Positions 1 through 7,659 are shown, counted from the stretch's first letter. The stretch is DNA of 11,176 nt from Deltaproteobacteria bacterium (GCA_030591745.1 JAUVAM010000044.1:1-11176), one strand, 5' to 3'. Notes: generated by a model not told the origin, from the letters alone. A program made the numbers and translations.

Positions 1-2112
1 ACGGACTTTGTGGGGAACGAGAAAGCTCAGGGCGGTGTAGTCAAACGTGATCCGCTCAGTCGCAGGCTCGAATTTCACGTCGGTCTCACGTGGGCTGACC
101 GTGCGTTCGTGGGCCAAGACGTCCTGTGTGACGACCGTCTCGATCACGACAGGGGGGGGCTGTTTGTTCGTCACGATGTGTTCCGGATCGACAACCACGA
201 CGCCTTTGATGGTGGGAAACCAAAGCCTGCCATCGCGGGTCCTGCAGCCGGCCGGCTGGGACCCTCCGTTGCACTCGCTGCTCTTCATGCCGTCTGCCTT
301 GTCGAAGGCAAATGAATGGATGCGATCAATCTCGCCTGCCGCAAAGGCGTTCAACTCCTTTTTGGCAACGCGAAAGATTCCCTTGTTGCAGCTCATCCAT
401 AGATTTCCCCGCCCGTCCTCCAAAATCTTGAATACCTTGTCATCAAAAAGCCCCTCCCGGGTCGTGTAGGCGGTGAACTTGCCGTCTGCAAAGCGGTTCA
501 AACCTCCTCCGGAGGTACCAATCCACAGATTACCCTCACGATCCTCGTGGATGGGACCTACCCTGTCGTTCGACAGCCCATCCTTGGTTGTGTAAGTGGT
601 GAACTTGCCGTCTGCAAAACGGTTAAGCCCCTCCCCATTGGTGCCGAACCACAGGTTCCCCTCACGGTCCTCGCAGAAGGAGCGCACTCTGTTACTCGAC
701 ATGCCGTCTCGGGTCGTGTAGGCCGTGAACTTACCGTCCGCAAACCGGCCCAGACCAGCCCCATCGGTACCGATCCACAGGCTGCCCTCGCGGTCCTCAT
801 GGATGGCAAATACCTTGCCGTCAGACAAGCCCTCCCATGAGGTAAAGGCGCTGAACTCACCATCTGCAAGGCGGTTCAAACCGCCTCCATCGGTGCCGAT
901 CCAGAGCGCTCCCTCATGGTCCTCAAAAAGGGAACGCACCCTGTTGCTCGACAGTCCTTCCCGGGTCGTGTAGGCCGTGAACTTCCCATCCTGGAAGCGG
1001 TTCAAGCCTCCCCCATTGCTGCCGATCCAGAGGTCTCCCTCACGGTCCTCGTGGATTGAAAGCACATAGTCATTCGACAGCCCTTCCCGGGTCGTGTAGG
1101 TGGTGAACGCGGCGTCCTTGAGGCGGTTCAGGCCTCCCCCGGTGGTGCCAATCCAGAGGCCACCCTCATGATCCTCACAAATGGAACGCACCTTGTCATT
1201 GGACAGGCCCTCCCGAGTCGTGAAGGCGGTGAACTTGCCGTCTAGAAAGCGGTTCAGGCCTCCCCCGGCGGTGCCGATCCACAGGCTCCCCTGACGATCC
1301 TCGTGTATTGAAACCACCTTGTTGTTCGACAGACCCTCCCGGGTCGTATAGGCGGTAAACTTGCCGTCTACAAAGCGGTTCAGACCTCCCCCCGAGGTGC
1401 CGATCCACAGACGTCCCTCACGGTCCTCCTGGATCGCAAGCACCTTGTCGCTCGAAAGCCCATCCTTCGTCGTGTAAGTGGTGAACGAGCCGTCCTCAAA
1501 TCGGCTCAGGCCTCCCCCATAGGTGCCTACCCACAGACTCCCTCCACGGTCCTCGTGGATGGATCGTACAATGTCGTTCGACAGCCCATCCCTGGTCGTG
1601 TAGACGGTGAACTTACCGTCTTCATAGCGGTTCAGGCCCCCCCCATCGGTACCGACCCACAGATTCCCATTGCGGTCAACGTGAATGGCAAGCAGAGAAT
1701 TGTTCGACAGACCATTCTTGGTCGTGAAGACGCTAAACTTACCGTCCTGGAGGCGGTTCAGTCCTCCCCCATAGCTGCCGATCCAAAGGCTACCCTCATG
1801 GTCCTCTTGAAGAGCAAAAATGTAATTGTTTTGGATTTCCGGCGTGTTCGTCTTGTCAAACACATCAAAATGAACCCCATCAAAACGAACAAGACCCTCC
1901 TCCGTCCCCAGCCAAATGTATCCGTCCCGCGTTTGTAATATGGCCAAAACCGAGTTCTGCGGAAGGCCCTCTTCTGTCTGCCAGGTGTCGTGAACGTATT
2001 GGGTGATGGCCTTTTGCGGATCGAGTGCCAGCGCCGGAGCTGAAACTAAAAAAACCATGGCACAAGAGAAAAACAGGAACGCTCTCCGTGCTGAAAAAAG
2101 TCCTGACTCCAT
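1..2112 (-). CDS. Two-component-propeller periplasmic sensor protein (N-terminal part, runs off the left edge)
   Basis: The frame is open for 704 codons from the ATG at 2112 to the window edge. Residues 1-29 form a Sec signal peptide: two Arg, a hydrophobic core, then APALA before the predicted cleavage. About 14 Reg_prop-type blades follow, each with an LWIGT-like strand and GGGLNRF, enough for two seven-bladed propellers. The start of the mature protein (TWQTEEGLPQNSV, then GYIWLGTEEGL and RFDG) is the usual opening of this sensor family. Near residue 651 a QPPPVVIE segment leads into FDYTALSF, the beginning of a Y_Y_Y domain. Family members usually continue with a membrane helix and a histidine kinase, GGDEF or DNA-binding output; here that part is cut off. 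GGGAGG lies only 3 bases upstream of the chosen start. An in-frame ATG at 2127 is possible but has no ribosome binding site. The ligand is unknown. Confidence 0.9.
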   Translation of the reverse strand, partial: MESGLFSARRAFLFFSCAMVFLVSAPALALDPQKAITQYVHDTWQTEEGLPQNSVLAILQTRDGYIWLGTEEGLVRFDGVHFDVFDKTNTPEIQNNYIFALQEDHEGSLWIGSYGGGLNRLQDGKFSVFTTKNGLSNNSLLAIHVDRNGNLWVGTDGGGLNRYEDGKFTVYTTRDGLSNDIVRSIHEDRGGSLWVGTYGGGLSRFEDGSFTTYTTKDGLSSDKVLAIQEDREGRLWIGTSGGGLNRFVDGKFTAYTTREGLSNNKVVSIHEDRQGSLWIGTAGGGLNRFLDGKFTAFTTREGLSNDKVRSICEDHEGGLWIGTTGGGLNRLKDAAFTTYTTREGLSNDYVLSIHEDREGDLWIGSNGGGLNRFQDGKFTAYTTREGLSSNRVRSLFEDHEGALWIGTDGGGLNRLADGEFSAFTSWEGLSDGKVFAIHEDREGSLWIGTDGAGLGRFADGKFTAYTTRDGMSSNRVRSFCEDREGNLWFGTNGEGLNRFADGKFTTYTTKDGLSNDRVGPIHEDREGNLWIGTSGGGLNRFADGKFTAYTTREGLFDDKVFKILEDGRGNLWMSCNKGIFRVAKKELNAFAAGEIDRIHSFAFDKADGMKSSECNGGSQPAGCRTRDGRLWFPTIKGVVVVDPEHIVTNKQPPPVVIETVVTQDVLAHERTVSPRETDVKFEPATERITFDYTALSFLVPHKVR
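397..1785 (-). repeat. 126-bp tandem periodicity encoding propeller blades
   Basis: The Trp codon of the LWxG strand (read as cca on the plus strand) recurs at 1783, 1657, 1531, 1405, 1279, 1153, 1027, 901, 775, 649, 523 and 397. That is twelve blades in an exact 126-bp (42-residue) register without a single indel. Many stretches are near-identical at the DNA level, for example those encoding GGGLNRF.DGKFT and YTTR(D/E)GLS. The next blade towards the N terminus (Trp codon 1912-1914) is offset by 129 bp, and the C-terminal blade (Trp codon 220-222) breaks the register. This is an internal coding repeat, not a CRISPR or satellite. Confidence 0.93.
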
Positions 2113-2192
2113 GTTCCTCCCAGACATAGCTTGAGTTGAATAGTAACGGCTTGCGATCGCTACAGCCAGCGAAATATCGACGCGCCCCCCCG

Positions 2193-2221
2193 TTGACATC
2201 CTCCCGCCCCATCGCTAATCT
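2193..2221 (+). promoter_or_regulatory. Strong sigma70-type promoter, apparently leaderless
   Basis: A perfect -35 hexamer TTGACA (2193-2198) is separated by exactly 17 bases from TAATCT (2216-2221), a good -10 element. Seven bases past the -10 falls at 2228, so the nearest purine start is the A of the ATG at 2229. No Shine-Dalgarno sequence lies before that ATG, which fits a leaderless transcript for the four-gene operon. The hexamers and spacing are seen directly; the start point is inferred. Confidence 0.7.
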
Positions 2222-2228
2222 CACGCCT

Positions 2229-3695
2229 ATGAAAACCGTTCACCTTGGGGGCCTTTGGGCCTTGTGCTTGTCCCTACTTTTGCCCGCCTGTCAGACCAGT
2301 CTGGTGGGCAGGCCGGCCTGGTCCGTCAGTCAGGTGCACATAGATTATCCGAGTACGAAATTTTTCTCAGGGGCCGCAAGCGCAGAGAACTTGGAAGAAG
2401 CCCGCAAGCTGGCCCAAGCACGGCTGGCCGACAATCTGAAGAAAAGGGTTCGCGAGGCCTTTGAAAAACAGATGGCCCAGGTGGACAAGAACAGTCTGGC
2501 TTATCTATCCGACCAGGCCATCGACGAACTCATCGCAGAACCCGCGGGCATTCGCATCGCGGTCGATTGGTCATCATCCAAAGGAGTGCGCCATGCGGCT
2601 TTGGCCGTGGCCTCGCGGGATGAGGTCTTGGCCTCGGCCCGGGAACAGTTCAAGGCCTACGTCCAACAGGTGCAACAGCTTTTGGAGACCGCCAAGCAAA
2701 TGGAAGACAAGGTGCCCTACGCCGCCTTGCTCAACCTTTTGGGCGCGGTTTACATCGAGGCCCAGGCCACCCACCAGCGTATCTTTGTCCAGGCCCTGGC
2801 CGGAAAAGAGACACTTGGGGATGACCAAAAAACAGGTGGATCGGAAAAAGCCCTGGGGCAATGGCTGGCGTCTTTAAGGCTTTCCGTCATCCGCGGACAG
2901 GGACAAAAAGCGCGCCCGGGTCAAGTTCTTTCGGCGCCCCTGGTGGTGGCCGTGGAGTGGCTGGATCAAAAAGTACCCCGCCCCCTGGCCCGCGCCCCGC
3001 TCAGCATGCAGATGAATGTCGCGAAGTCGAAGCCCATCAAGCTGCGCTGCGAACAAAACGGCTGGGCCACCTCAAGCCCCATGGTACCGGCAAATGCCCA
3101 GGGTAAGCTGCAAGTGCGTGTCAGCCTGGACGCGGCGCAGATTCTGGAAGACGCCGGGCTGGATCCGACGGATCCGAGAACGGCTTCCCTGCGAAAAGTC
3201 ATCGCGGGTGATGGCCTCGGCATCGCGCTTCGTGTCCCGGGGAAAGACACCCCTCGTTGCATCGTGCTCATCGCCGAGAGCCAAGACGGCGACTTCGTCA
3301 GCGATCCCGTTTCCGTCAGAGAGCTCAACCGCCTTTTGGGTGATTTGGGATGCGACGCGGTGGGTCTTGACCAGGTCAAGCTTGACCTGCCCGATGCCCC
3401 CAGCGAAGCGCAAATCGTTGCCGCCCTGCGCGGGCAAGTACGCTGGGCCGTGTTGGGCGAAGCGGCCTGCGGCGTCAGCCGGGAACTCTCCGAGAACTTC
3501 CTCTTCAGCGAAGCCTGGGGCCGATTCAGCCTGTACAGCGGCACGGACGGCAAAGAATTGAAACGCTTCGAGGCCAAGCTCAAAAGCCCGGGCCAAGACG
3601 CCAAGACCGCGGGCAAACGAGCGCTTAAAAAGCTCTCCAAGCAAGCCCAAAAAGCCTTCCAGCCCTGGATCAAAGGGCAAAGCACCCAGCCATGA
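2229..3695 (+). CDS. LPP20-like outer-membrane lipoprotein
   Basis: This encodes 488 residues. The N terminus is a lipoprotein signal: positively charged start, hydrophobic run, then a LLPAC lipobox with the lipidated Cys at residue 21. Gln follows the Cys, so there is no inner-membrane-retention Asp, and outer-membrane sorting is likely. Residues about 28-90 (RPAWSV, then an Ala- and Arg-rich helix resembling EARKLAQARLADNLKKRV) resemble the LPP20 fold found in several secreted and flagellum-associated lipoproteins. The middle is helical with possible coiled-coil stretches. The C-terminal part (VRELNRLLGDLG through TAGKRALKKLSKQAQKAF) recalls CsgG/FlgT-type domains, but weakly. The start at 2229 is chosen because it yields the lipobox; an upstream TTG at 2136 would bury the signal peptide. 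Its stop overlaps the next ATG by 4 bp (ATGA), implying translational coupling. The molecular role is unknown. Confidence 0.85.
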   Translation: MKTVHLGGLWALCLSLLLPACQTSLVGRPAWSVSQVHIDYPSTKFFSGAASAENLEEARKLAQARLADNLKKRVREAFEKQMAQVDKNSLAYLSDQAIDELIAEPAGIRIAVDWSSSKGVRHAALAVASRDEVLASAREQFKAYVQQVQQLLETAKQMEDKVPYAALLNLLGAVYIEAQATHQRIFVQALAGKETLGDDQKTGGSEKALGQWLASLRLSVIRGQGQKARPGQVLSAPLVVAVEWLDQKVPRPLARAPLSMQMNVAKSKPIKLRCEQNGWATSSPMVPANAQGKLQVRVSLDAAQILEDAGLDPTDPRTASLRKVIAGDGLGIALRVPGKDTPRCIVLIAESQDGDFVSDPVSVRELNRLLGDLGCDAVGLDQVKLDLPDAPSEAQIVAALRGQVRWAVLGEAACGVSRELSENFLFSEAWGRFSLYSGTDGKELKRFEAKLKSPGQDAKTAGKRALKKLSKQAQKAFQPWIKGQSTQP

Positions 3696-4867
3696 ACCCA
3701 CCGGCCCTGGATGGACTTCGGGTCCTGGATTTAACCCGCCTTCTGCCTGGTCCCTTGGCCACCTGGATGATGGCCGAGTTGGGGGCCGATGTAATCAAAG
3801 TCGAGGATCCCCGGCTTGGGGATCTGACTCGCCACTTGCCGCCCATGGATCAGGCGGGTCACGGGGCCTTGTTTTCTTTTCTCAACCGGTCCAAGCGCTC
3901 CTTGGCTTTGGATCTAAAGCGCAAAAAGGGCCACGACATCTTCATGCGGCTTGTCGAAACCGCCGATCTGGTGGTGGAAGGCTTCCGCCCGGGCGTGATG
4001 GAGCGACTGGGGCTGGACTACGAAAGCCTGAAGCAGCACAAAGCCGACGTGATCCTCTGCTCCATCTCCGGCTATGGCCAAACCGGTCCGCTGAAGGATC
4101 GAGCAGGCCACGATCTGAACTTCCAGGCCCTGGCCGGCCTGCTGAGTCAACAAGGTCCGGCGGGACAGCCCCCGGCCTTGTCCGCGGTACCCGTCGCCGA
4201 TGTCATCGGTGGCACTTGGCAAGCCTTGGCGGCCCTCTTCGGCGCTTTGTACCAGCGAGAACGAACAGGACAGGGCCAGTGGCTGGACGTCGCCATGTGC
4301 GACGGGGCCCTGAGCGCGCTGGTCATGCCCCTGGCCGACCTGGCGCTTGGCAAGCCCATCCCGGCCCGGGGTCGCGGGCCATTGACCGGTGCCCTGCCTG
4401 CTTACGGGGTCTTCGCCACGGCCGACGGAGGCTACCTGTCGGTCGCCGCCATCGAGCCCAAGTTCTTCGACAAACTCATGGAAGTGCTCGAGCTCGAACA
4501 GCACAAGGGTCAGGCCGGCGCAAGCGACGAGACTGCCCAGGCCATTCGCGCCGACATCGCCGAGCGCCTGGCGAGCAAGGACTTACAGCATTGGACCGAG
4601 CGACTGAAAGGCCTGGAGACCTGCTGTGAACCGGTGCTCGAAGTCTCTGACCTGCCCAAACAAGCTCAGTTTGCAGCGCGAGGACTGTTTCGCCCGGGTC
4701 CGGAAGGCCCGCGTTTGGCATGCCCCCTGCGGCTGGCGGGCGATTTGCGCCCGGAGAGCGAAGCCCCGAGCTTGGGCCAACACTCAGCCGAACTCCTCAA
4801 GGAAATAGGCCTGGACGAATCGAGCATCCAGGACCTTGCCTTTTTGGGTATCCTGCGCCAGGGATAA
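3692..4867 (+). CDS. Alpha-methylacyl-CoA racemase (CaiB/BaiF class III CoA-transferase fold)
   Basis: The 391-residue product has the usual length for this family. It opens with LDGLRVLDLTRLLPGP and GADVIKVEDP, the CoA-binding Rossmann part, and contains LDLK and VEGFRPGVMERLGL. The racemase catalytic set known from Mycobacterium tuberculosis MCR (His126, Asp156, Glu241) is matched by His140 in AGHDLNF, Asp170 in VADVIGG and Glu255 in AIEPKFF, with identical spacing of 30 and 85 residues. This favours a cytosolic racemase interconverting 2R- and 2S-methylacyl-CoA esters over a formyl-CoA-type transferase. Such enzymes let branched-chain or isoprenoid-derived acids enter beta-oxidation. It starts on the ATGA overlap with the lipoprotein gene and is followed after 12 bp by the RCK gene. 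Substrate range cannot be read from the sequence. Confidence 0.92.
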   Translation: MNPPALDGLRVLDLTRLLPGPLATWMMAELGADVIKVEDPRLGDLTRHLPPMDQAGHGALFSFLNRSKRSLALDLKRKKGHDIFMRLVETADLVVEGFRPGVMERLGLDYESLKQHKADVILCSISGYGQTGPLKDRAGHDLNFQALAGLLSQQGPAGQPPALSAVPVADVIGGTWQALAALFGALYQRERTGQGQWLDVAMCDGALSALVMPLADLALGKPIPARGRGPLTGALPAYGVFATADGGYLSVAAIEPKFFDKLMEVLELEQHKGQAGASDETAQAIRADIAERLASKDLQHWTERLKGLETCCEPVLEVSDLPKQAQFAARGLFRPGPEGPRLACPLRLAGDLRPESEAPSLGQHSAELLKEIGLDESSIQDLAFLGILRQG

Positions 4868-4879
4868 ACGGATGGAACC

Positions 4880-6364
4880 ATGAGCCAACGCATCGTCATC
4901 GTGGGCGCGAGCAACACAGGCTGCGAACTGGCCGAGCGCCTCTCCTCTCGGCATCCGGTCTTTCTGTTGGACAAGCGGGAAGAACGCTTGAAGCAATTCG
5001 GCAAGGTCTTAGAGCCGGCCGACGCCAGCGAAAAGCTACAGCAGCGCGGCGTGATCCCAATCATGGGTGACGGCACATCTCGCCTGGTGCTTCGCCAGCT
5101 TCTGGATCCGGACTTCCAATGCGCCCTGGTGGCCGCCGCGGGTTCGGACGACTACAACCACGAGATCGGGCGACTGGGCAAGGAACTCGGCTTTGAGCCG
5201 GTGGTGGCCATCCAGCATCACCCCAGCGAAGCCGAGCGCTACCGAAAAGAGAACATCACCGCCCTGGATCGCTCGGCCTTGCTGGCCGATACCATCGGCC
5301 GCTCCCTGCGAAATCAAGGTGCCGTGGTGCCGACTTGCGTGGGTCTGGGCAAGGGTGAGTTGGTGGAAATCCGCCTCTTGCGCACCTCGCCTGTCATCAA
5401 CCGGCCCCTGAAGAAACTGGCACCCCATCGCTGGCGCGTGGCCGCCGTCTTCCGGGACGACGCGCTGATCGTGCCCACCGGCGACACCCTTCTGCAGGTC
5501 GATGATCGGGTGCTTTTGGTTGGGGACTGCAAAATCCTGCCCACGGTCGCCGAATACCTGCGCCTGGGCACACCCCAGTTCCCTCGCCCCTTCGGGCCCA
5601 ACGTGGTCACGCTGGAATTCGGCGGCTCCGACGAGAAAATGAAGGCCGAGGGTCACGGATTGGCATGCAACAGCAACGCGGCACACCTGGTACGCGGCAC
5701 GCCAGAGGGCGAGACCAAAGAACCGGAAGAGGTGGCTGAACTGCTGACCGAGCCCCAATGCAAAGGGGATTTCAAGTTGGCAAGCTTCGCCCTGCCCCCA
5801 ATCGACGATCCCGCCTTCGGCCAACAACTCAGCCGACAGCGCCCCGGGGTGGTTCTTATCCAACCTGTGCGCCGAAGTTTGGCTGCCCGCATCCTGGGCT
5901 TGCAAGGAGCCGACGCCACGGTCTGTGATCAAGTCAGTTCCCCGGTTCTCTTCTGCCGAGCCACCCATCCCTACAAGCGGATCCTCTTGTCCGTCAGCAA
6001 CTCAGATCTCAACATCCGTTCGGCAGAGACCGCAATCGACATCACGAGGCAACTTGAGGCGTCATTGACCGCCATCAACGTAGATCTGCCGCGCTATATC
6101 TCGGGCGAGTCGGAGGAAGTCATTCACCAGGAGGTCGTGCCCATCCGGCGCTTATGCGAATTGTATGAAGTCCCCTTGGACTACCGCCATCGAGAGGGCA
6201 ATCCGGTAAAACACCTGGTCGAGGAATCCAAGCACCACGATTTGCTGGTCATGGCCAGACCTTGGGGCCGACGCGACAACTTCTTCGATCCGGATGTGGC
6301 CTTGAGACTGGCCCGGGCAGCCCACTGCTCGGTGCTGGTACTCACCATTCGACCGGAGGCCTGA
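4880..6364 (+). CDS. RCK (TrkA-type) nucleotide-binding regulator with Usp-like domains
   Basis: This is a soluble protein of 494 residues. Residues 4-125 form an RCK_N Rossmann domain: IVIVGASNTG, an acidic Asp31 closing strand 2 (nucleotide ribose contact), and GDGTSRLVL. The usual GxGxxG is GxSxxG here (Ser11). Residues about 150-228 match RCK_C, with VEIRLLRTSPVINRPLKKL and LQVDDRVLLVGD. The rest looks like two UspA-type folds: a degenerate one at about 240-360 (ending SSPVLFCR) and a better one at about 364-492 (YKRILLSVSNS to HDLLVMARP and CSVLVLTI). Neither shows the classical GxxGx9G(S/T) ATP-binding signature. RCK proteins gate potassium channels and cation/proton antiporters in response to NAD(H), nucleotides or ions. 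The CPA2 antiporter gene begins 7 bp downstream, so this is probably its cytosolic regulatory subunit. Confidence 0.88.
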   Translation: MSQRIVIVGASNTGCELAERLSSRHPVFLLDKREERLKQFGKVLEPADASEKLQQRGVIPIMGDGTSRLVLRQLLDPDFQCALVAAAGSDDYNHEIGRLGKELGFEPVVAIQHHPSEAERYRKENITALDRSALLADTIGRSLRNQGAVVPTCVGLGKGELVEIRLLRTSPVINRPLKKLAPHRWRVAAVFRDDALIVPTGDTLLQVDDRVLLVGDCKILPTVAEYLRLGTPQFPRPFGPNVVTLEFGGSDEKMKAEGHGLACNSNAAHLVRGTPEGETKEPEEVAELLTEPQCKGDFKLASFALPPIDDPAFGQQLSRQRPGVVLIQPVRRSLAARILGLQGADATVCDQVSSPVLFCRATHPYKRILLSVSNSDLNIRSAETAIDITRQLEASLTAINVDLPRYISGESEEVIHQEVVPIRRLCELYEVPLDYRHREGNPVKHLVEESKHHDLLVMARPWGRRDNFFDPDVALRLARAAHCSVLVLTIRPEA

Positions 6365-6371
6365 GCTGACG

Positions 6372-7544
6372 ATGCACGGATTCTCCGCCGACTTGTTGAT
6401 GCTCTTGGTCTTGCTGGGCGGCGCCTTCATCGGCCCCATCCTGTCCAGCCGGCTTCGCATGCCATCGGCCATTCTGCTCATCGGCGTCGGGCTGCTGGTG
6501 GGTCCTCACCTTTTGGGCTGGGTTCAAGACACTACGGTGGTGGCTTTTTTGAGTGAGGTGGGTTTCATCCTGCTGATGTTCTTGGCAGGCTTGGAGATCG
6601 ACTTCAACGGCATCCGGCGGCGTGGACGCAATTCTTTGATTCTCATGTTCAGTATCTGCCTGGTCATCTTCGGCCTGAGCTTTGGCGCAGCCTTCTTTTT
6701 GGGCCTGCATCCCATCTTCGGTCTGGCCATGGGCGCCACCAGCGTCGGCTTGCCCCTCGCCGTGCTCAAGGAAATGAACCGCTTACGCAGCCCCTTGGGG
6801 CAACAAATCCTCCTCTTAGGCTCCGTGGGCGAATTCCTCACCGTGCTGGGTATGACCCTGTTCTATTTCGGGGCACGTTACGGCCTGAGCTGGGAGCTTG
6901 CCTTGGGTCTGGGCAAACTTGTGGGCGTTCTCTTGGTTGCAGGTTTAACGCTCCGCATCGGCAACGCTCTGGCCTGGTGGCGTCCCCACAGTTTTTCCAA
7001 CCTGGTGGCCACCCACGAAAGCTCGGAGATCGGTGTTCGAGCCAGCCTCTTGATCATGGTGGCCTTCAGCTCCTTGGCCATCTGGGCCGGGGTCGAGCCC
7101 ATCGTCGGCGCCTTTCTGGCCGGTGCCCTGATAGCCTTCGTCTTTCGTGGCAAGGAGGTCTTGGAGGAAAAACTGTCCGTGGTGGGACACGGACTCTTCG
7201 TGCCGATTTTCTTCGTCGTGGTGGGGATTCGCTTCGATCCGGCCGCGATCACAGGCCCCAATCTTTTGCTGGCGGGCCAACTCCTCCTGGCCGTCTTCCT
7301 GGCTCGCCTGCTGCCGAGCCTCTCACTGATCCGGCAAGGCTTGAGCCCTCGGGAAATGCTGGCCGCGGCCAGCCTCTTGTCTGCTCCTCTGACCCTGGTT
7401 GTGGCCATCGCGGCCCTGGGTGTGAACCTGGGTGTCATCGACAGCCGGGACAACAACACCCTGATACTCTTAGCCGTCATGGCGGGTGTGGTTTTTCCGG
7501 TGCTATTCAGGTTACTTGCCTCAAAACAAGGACAGCAAAACTAA
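6372..7544 (+). CDS. CPA2-family monovalent cation/proton antiporter membrane subunit
   Basis: The 390-residue product is almost entirely hydrophobic, with about 12-13 predicted membrane helices, matching the Na_H_Exchanger domain without an attached RCK tail. Family signatures are present: GPHLLGW, FILLMFLAGLEIDF (residues 65-78), a TSVGLPLAVLKE stretch (123-134), GSVGEF with Glu154 in a core helix, GAFLAGALIA (246-255) and LFVPIFFVVVGIRFD (275-289). It should exchange K+ or Na+ for protons across the inner membrane. KefB/KefC-type proteins fuse transporter and RCK; here the RCK part is the separate upstream gene, as in split antiporters. GGAGG at 6355-6359 lies rather far (12 bases) from the ATG. 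The ion specificity cannot be told from the sequence. I see no convincing terminator downstream. Confidence 0.92.
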   Translation: MHGFSADLLMLLVLLGGAFIGPILSSRLRMPSAILLIGVGLLVGPHLLGWVQDTTVVAFLSEVGFILLMFLAGLEIDFNGIRRRGRNSLILMFSICLVIFGLSFGAAFFLGLHPIFGLAMGATSVGLPLAVLKEMNRLRSPLGQQILLLGSVGEFLTVLGMTLFYFGARYGLSWELALGLGKLVGVLLVAGLTLRIGNALAWWRPHSFSNLVATHESSEIGVRASLLIMVAFSSLAIWAGVEPIVGAFLAGALIAFVFRGKEVLEEKLSVVGHGLFVPIFFVVVGIRFDPAAITGPNLLLAGQLLLAVFLARLLPSLSLIRQGLSPREMLAAASLLSAPLTLVVAIAALGVNLGVIDSRDNNTLILLAVMAGVVFPVLFRLLASKQGQQN

Positions 7545-7565
7545 ACCCGAAGTTCAGTCAATCCT

Positions 7566-7581
7566 TGGCACGTGTTGTGCA
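7566..7581 (+). promoter_or_regulatory. Possible sigma54-type (-24/-12) promoter
   Basis: TGGCACG, four bases, then GTGCA gives the obligatory GG and GC dinucleotides with exactly 10 bases between them (GG 7567-7568, GC 7579-7580). It matches the consensus TGGCACG-N4-TTGCA except for one base of the -12 box. A second, poorer match with the same GG-N10-GC spacing lies at 7655-7670 (TGGCACC, GGTT, CGGCG). Either could drive the acyl ligase gene at 7733. No enhancer-binding activator gene lies in the window, and chance matches are possible. Confidence 0.3.
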
Positions 7582-7621
7582 TTACTATCAAGGGAATAGA
7601 CTGACTGTGGAATTCAAAATA

Positions 7622-7659
7622 AGCTTGATTTGATTCCCTTTTCAGTCAAATGCTTGGCA
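7622..7659 (+). repeat. Upstream box, copy A (duplicated before each acyl ligase gene)
   Basis: This 38-bp segment aligns with 9567-9605. The shared parts are AGCTTGA, then ATTCCCTTTTCAGT, then AAATG and TTGGCA. It sits 73 bp before the ATG of the first ligase. It could act as a promoter (TTGATT at 7625-7630, 15 bases, TCAAAT at 7646-7651) or as a protein-binding site. Its 3' part, TTCAGTCAA followed by CTTGGCAC, recurs at 7554-7571 just after the antiporter gene. Confidence 0.65.

Noticed and set aside
397..1785. Regularly spaced repeats that might be read as a CRISPR or satellite array
   Set aside because: The 126-bp period is a multiple of three, keeps one open minus-strand frame, and encodes Reg_prop blades; there is no repeat/spacer alternation.
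1555..1938. Plus-strand open frames across the sensor gene (also 547-840 and others)
   Set aside because: They are antisense shadows of the GC-rich propeller repeats, with no ribosome binding sites and only repetitive low-information products.
2153..2160. GCGATCGC octamer, identical to the cyanobacterial HIP1 palindrome
   Set aside because: I noticed only this copy in the window; HIP1 is meaningful only when highly iterated, and gene content does not suggest a cyanobacterium.
2136..2228. N-terminal extension of the lipoprotein from a TTG at 2136
   Set aside because: It would place 31 unrelated residues before a clear lipoprotein signal peptide and would run through the promoter at 2193-2221.
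7545..7600. Possible terminator after the antiporter gene (GCAC/GTGC at 7568-7580)
   Set aside because: The stem is only 4 bp with no following T-run, so it does not qualify as an intrinsic terminator.
6977..7633. Plus-strand open frame of 218 codons overlapping the antiporter gene
   Set aside because: It is an alternative frame of the antiporter coding region with a biased, low-complexity product and no homologue-like motif.
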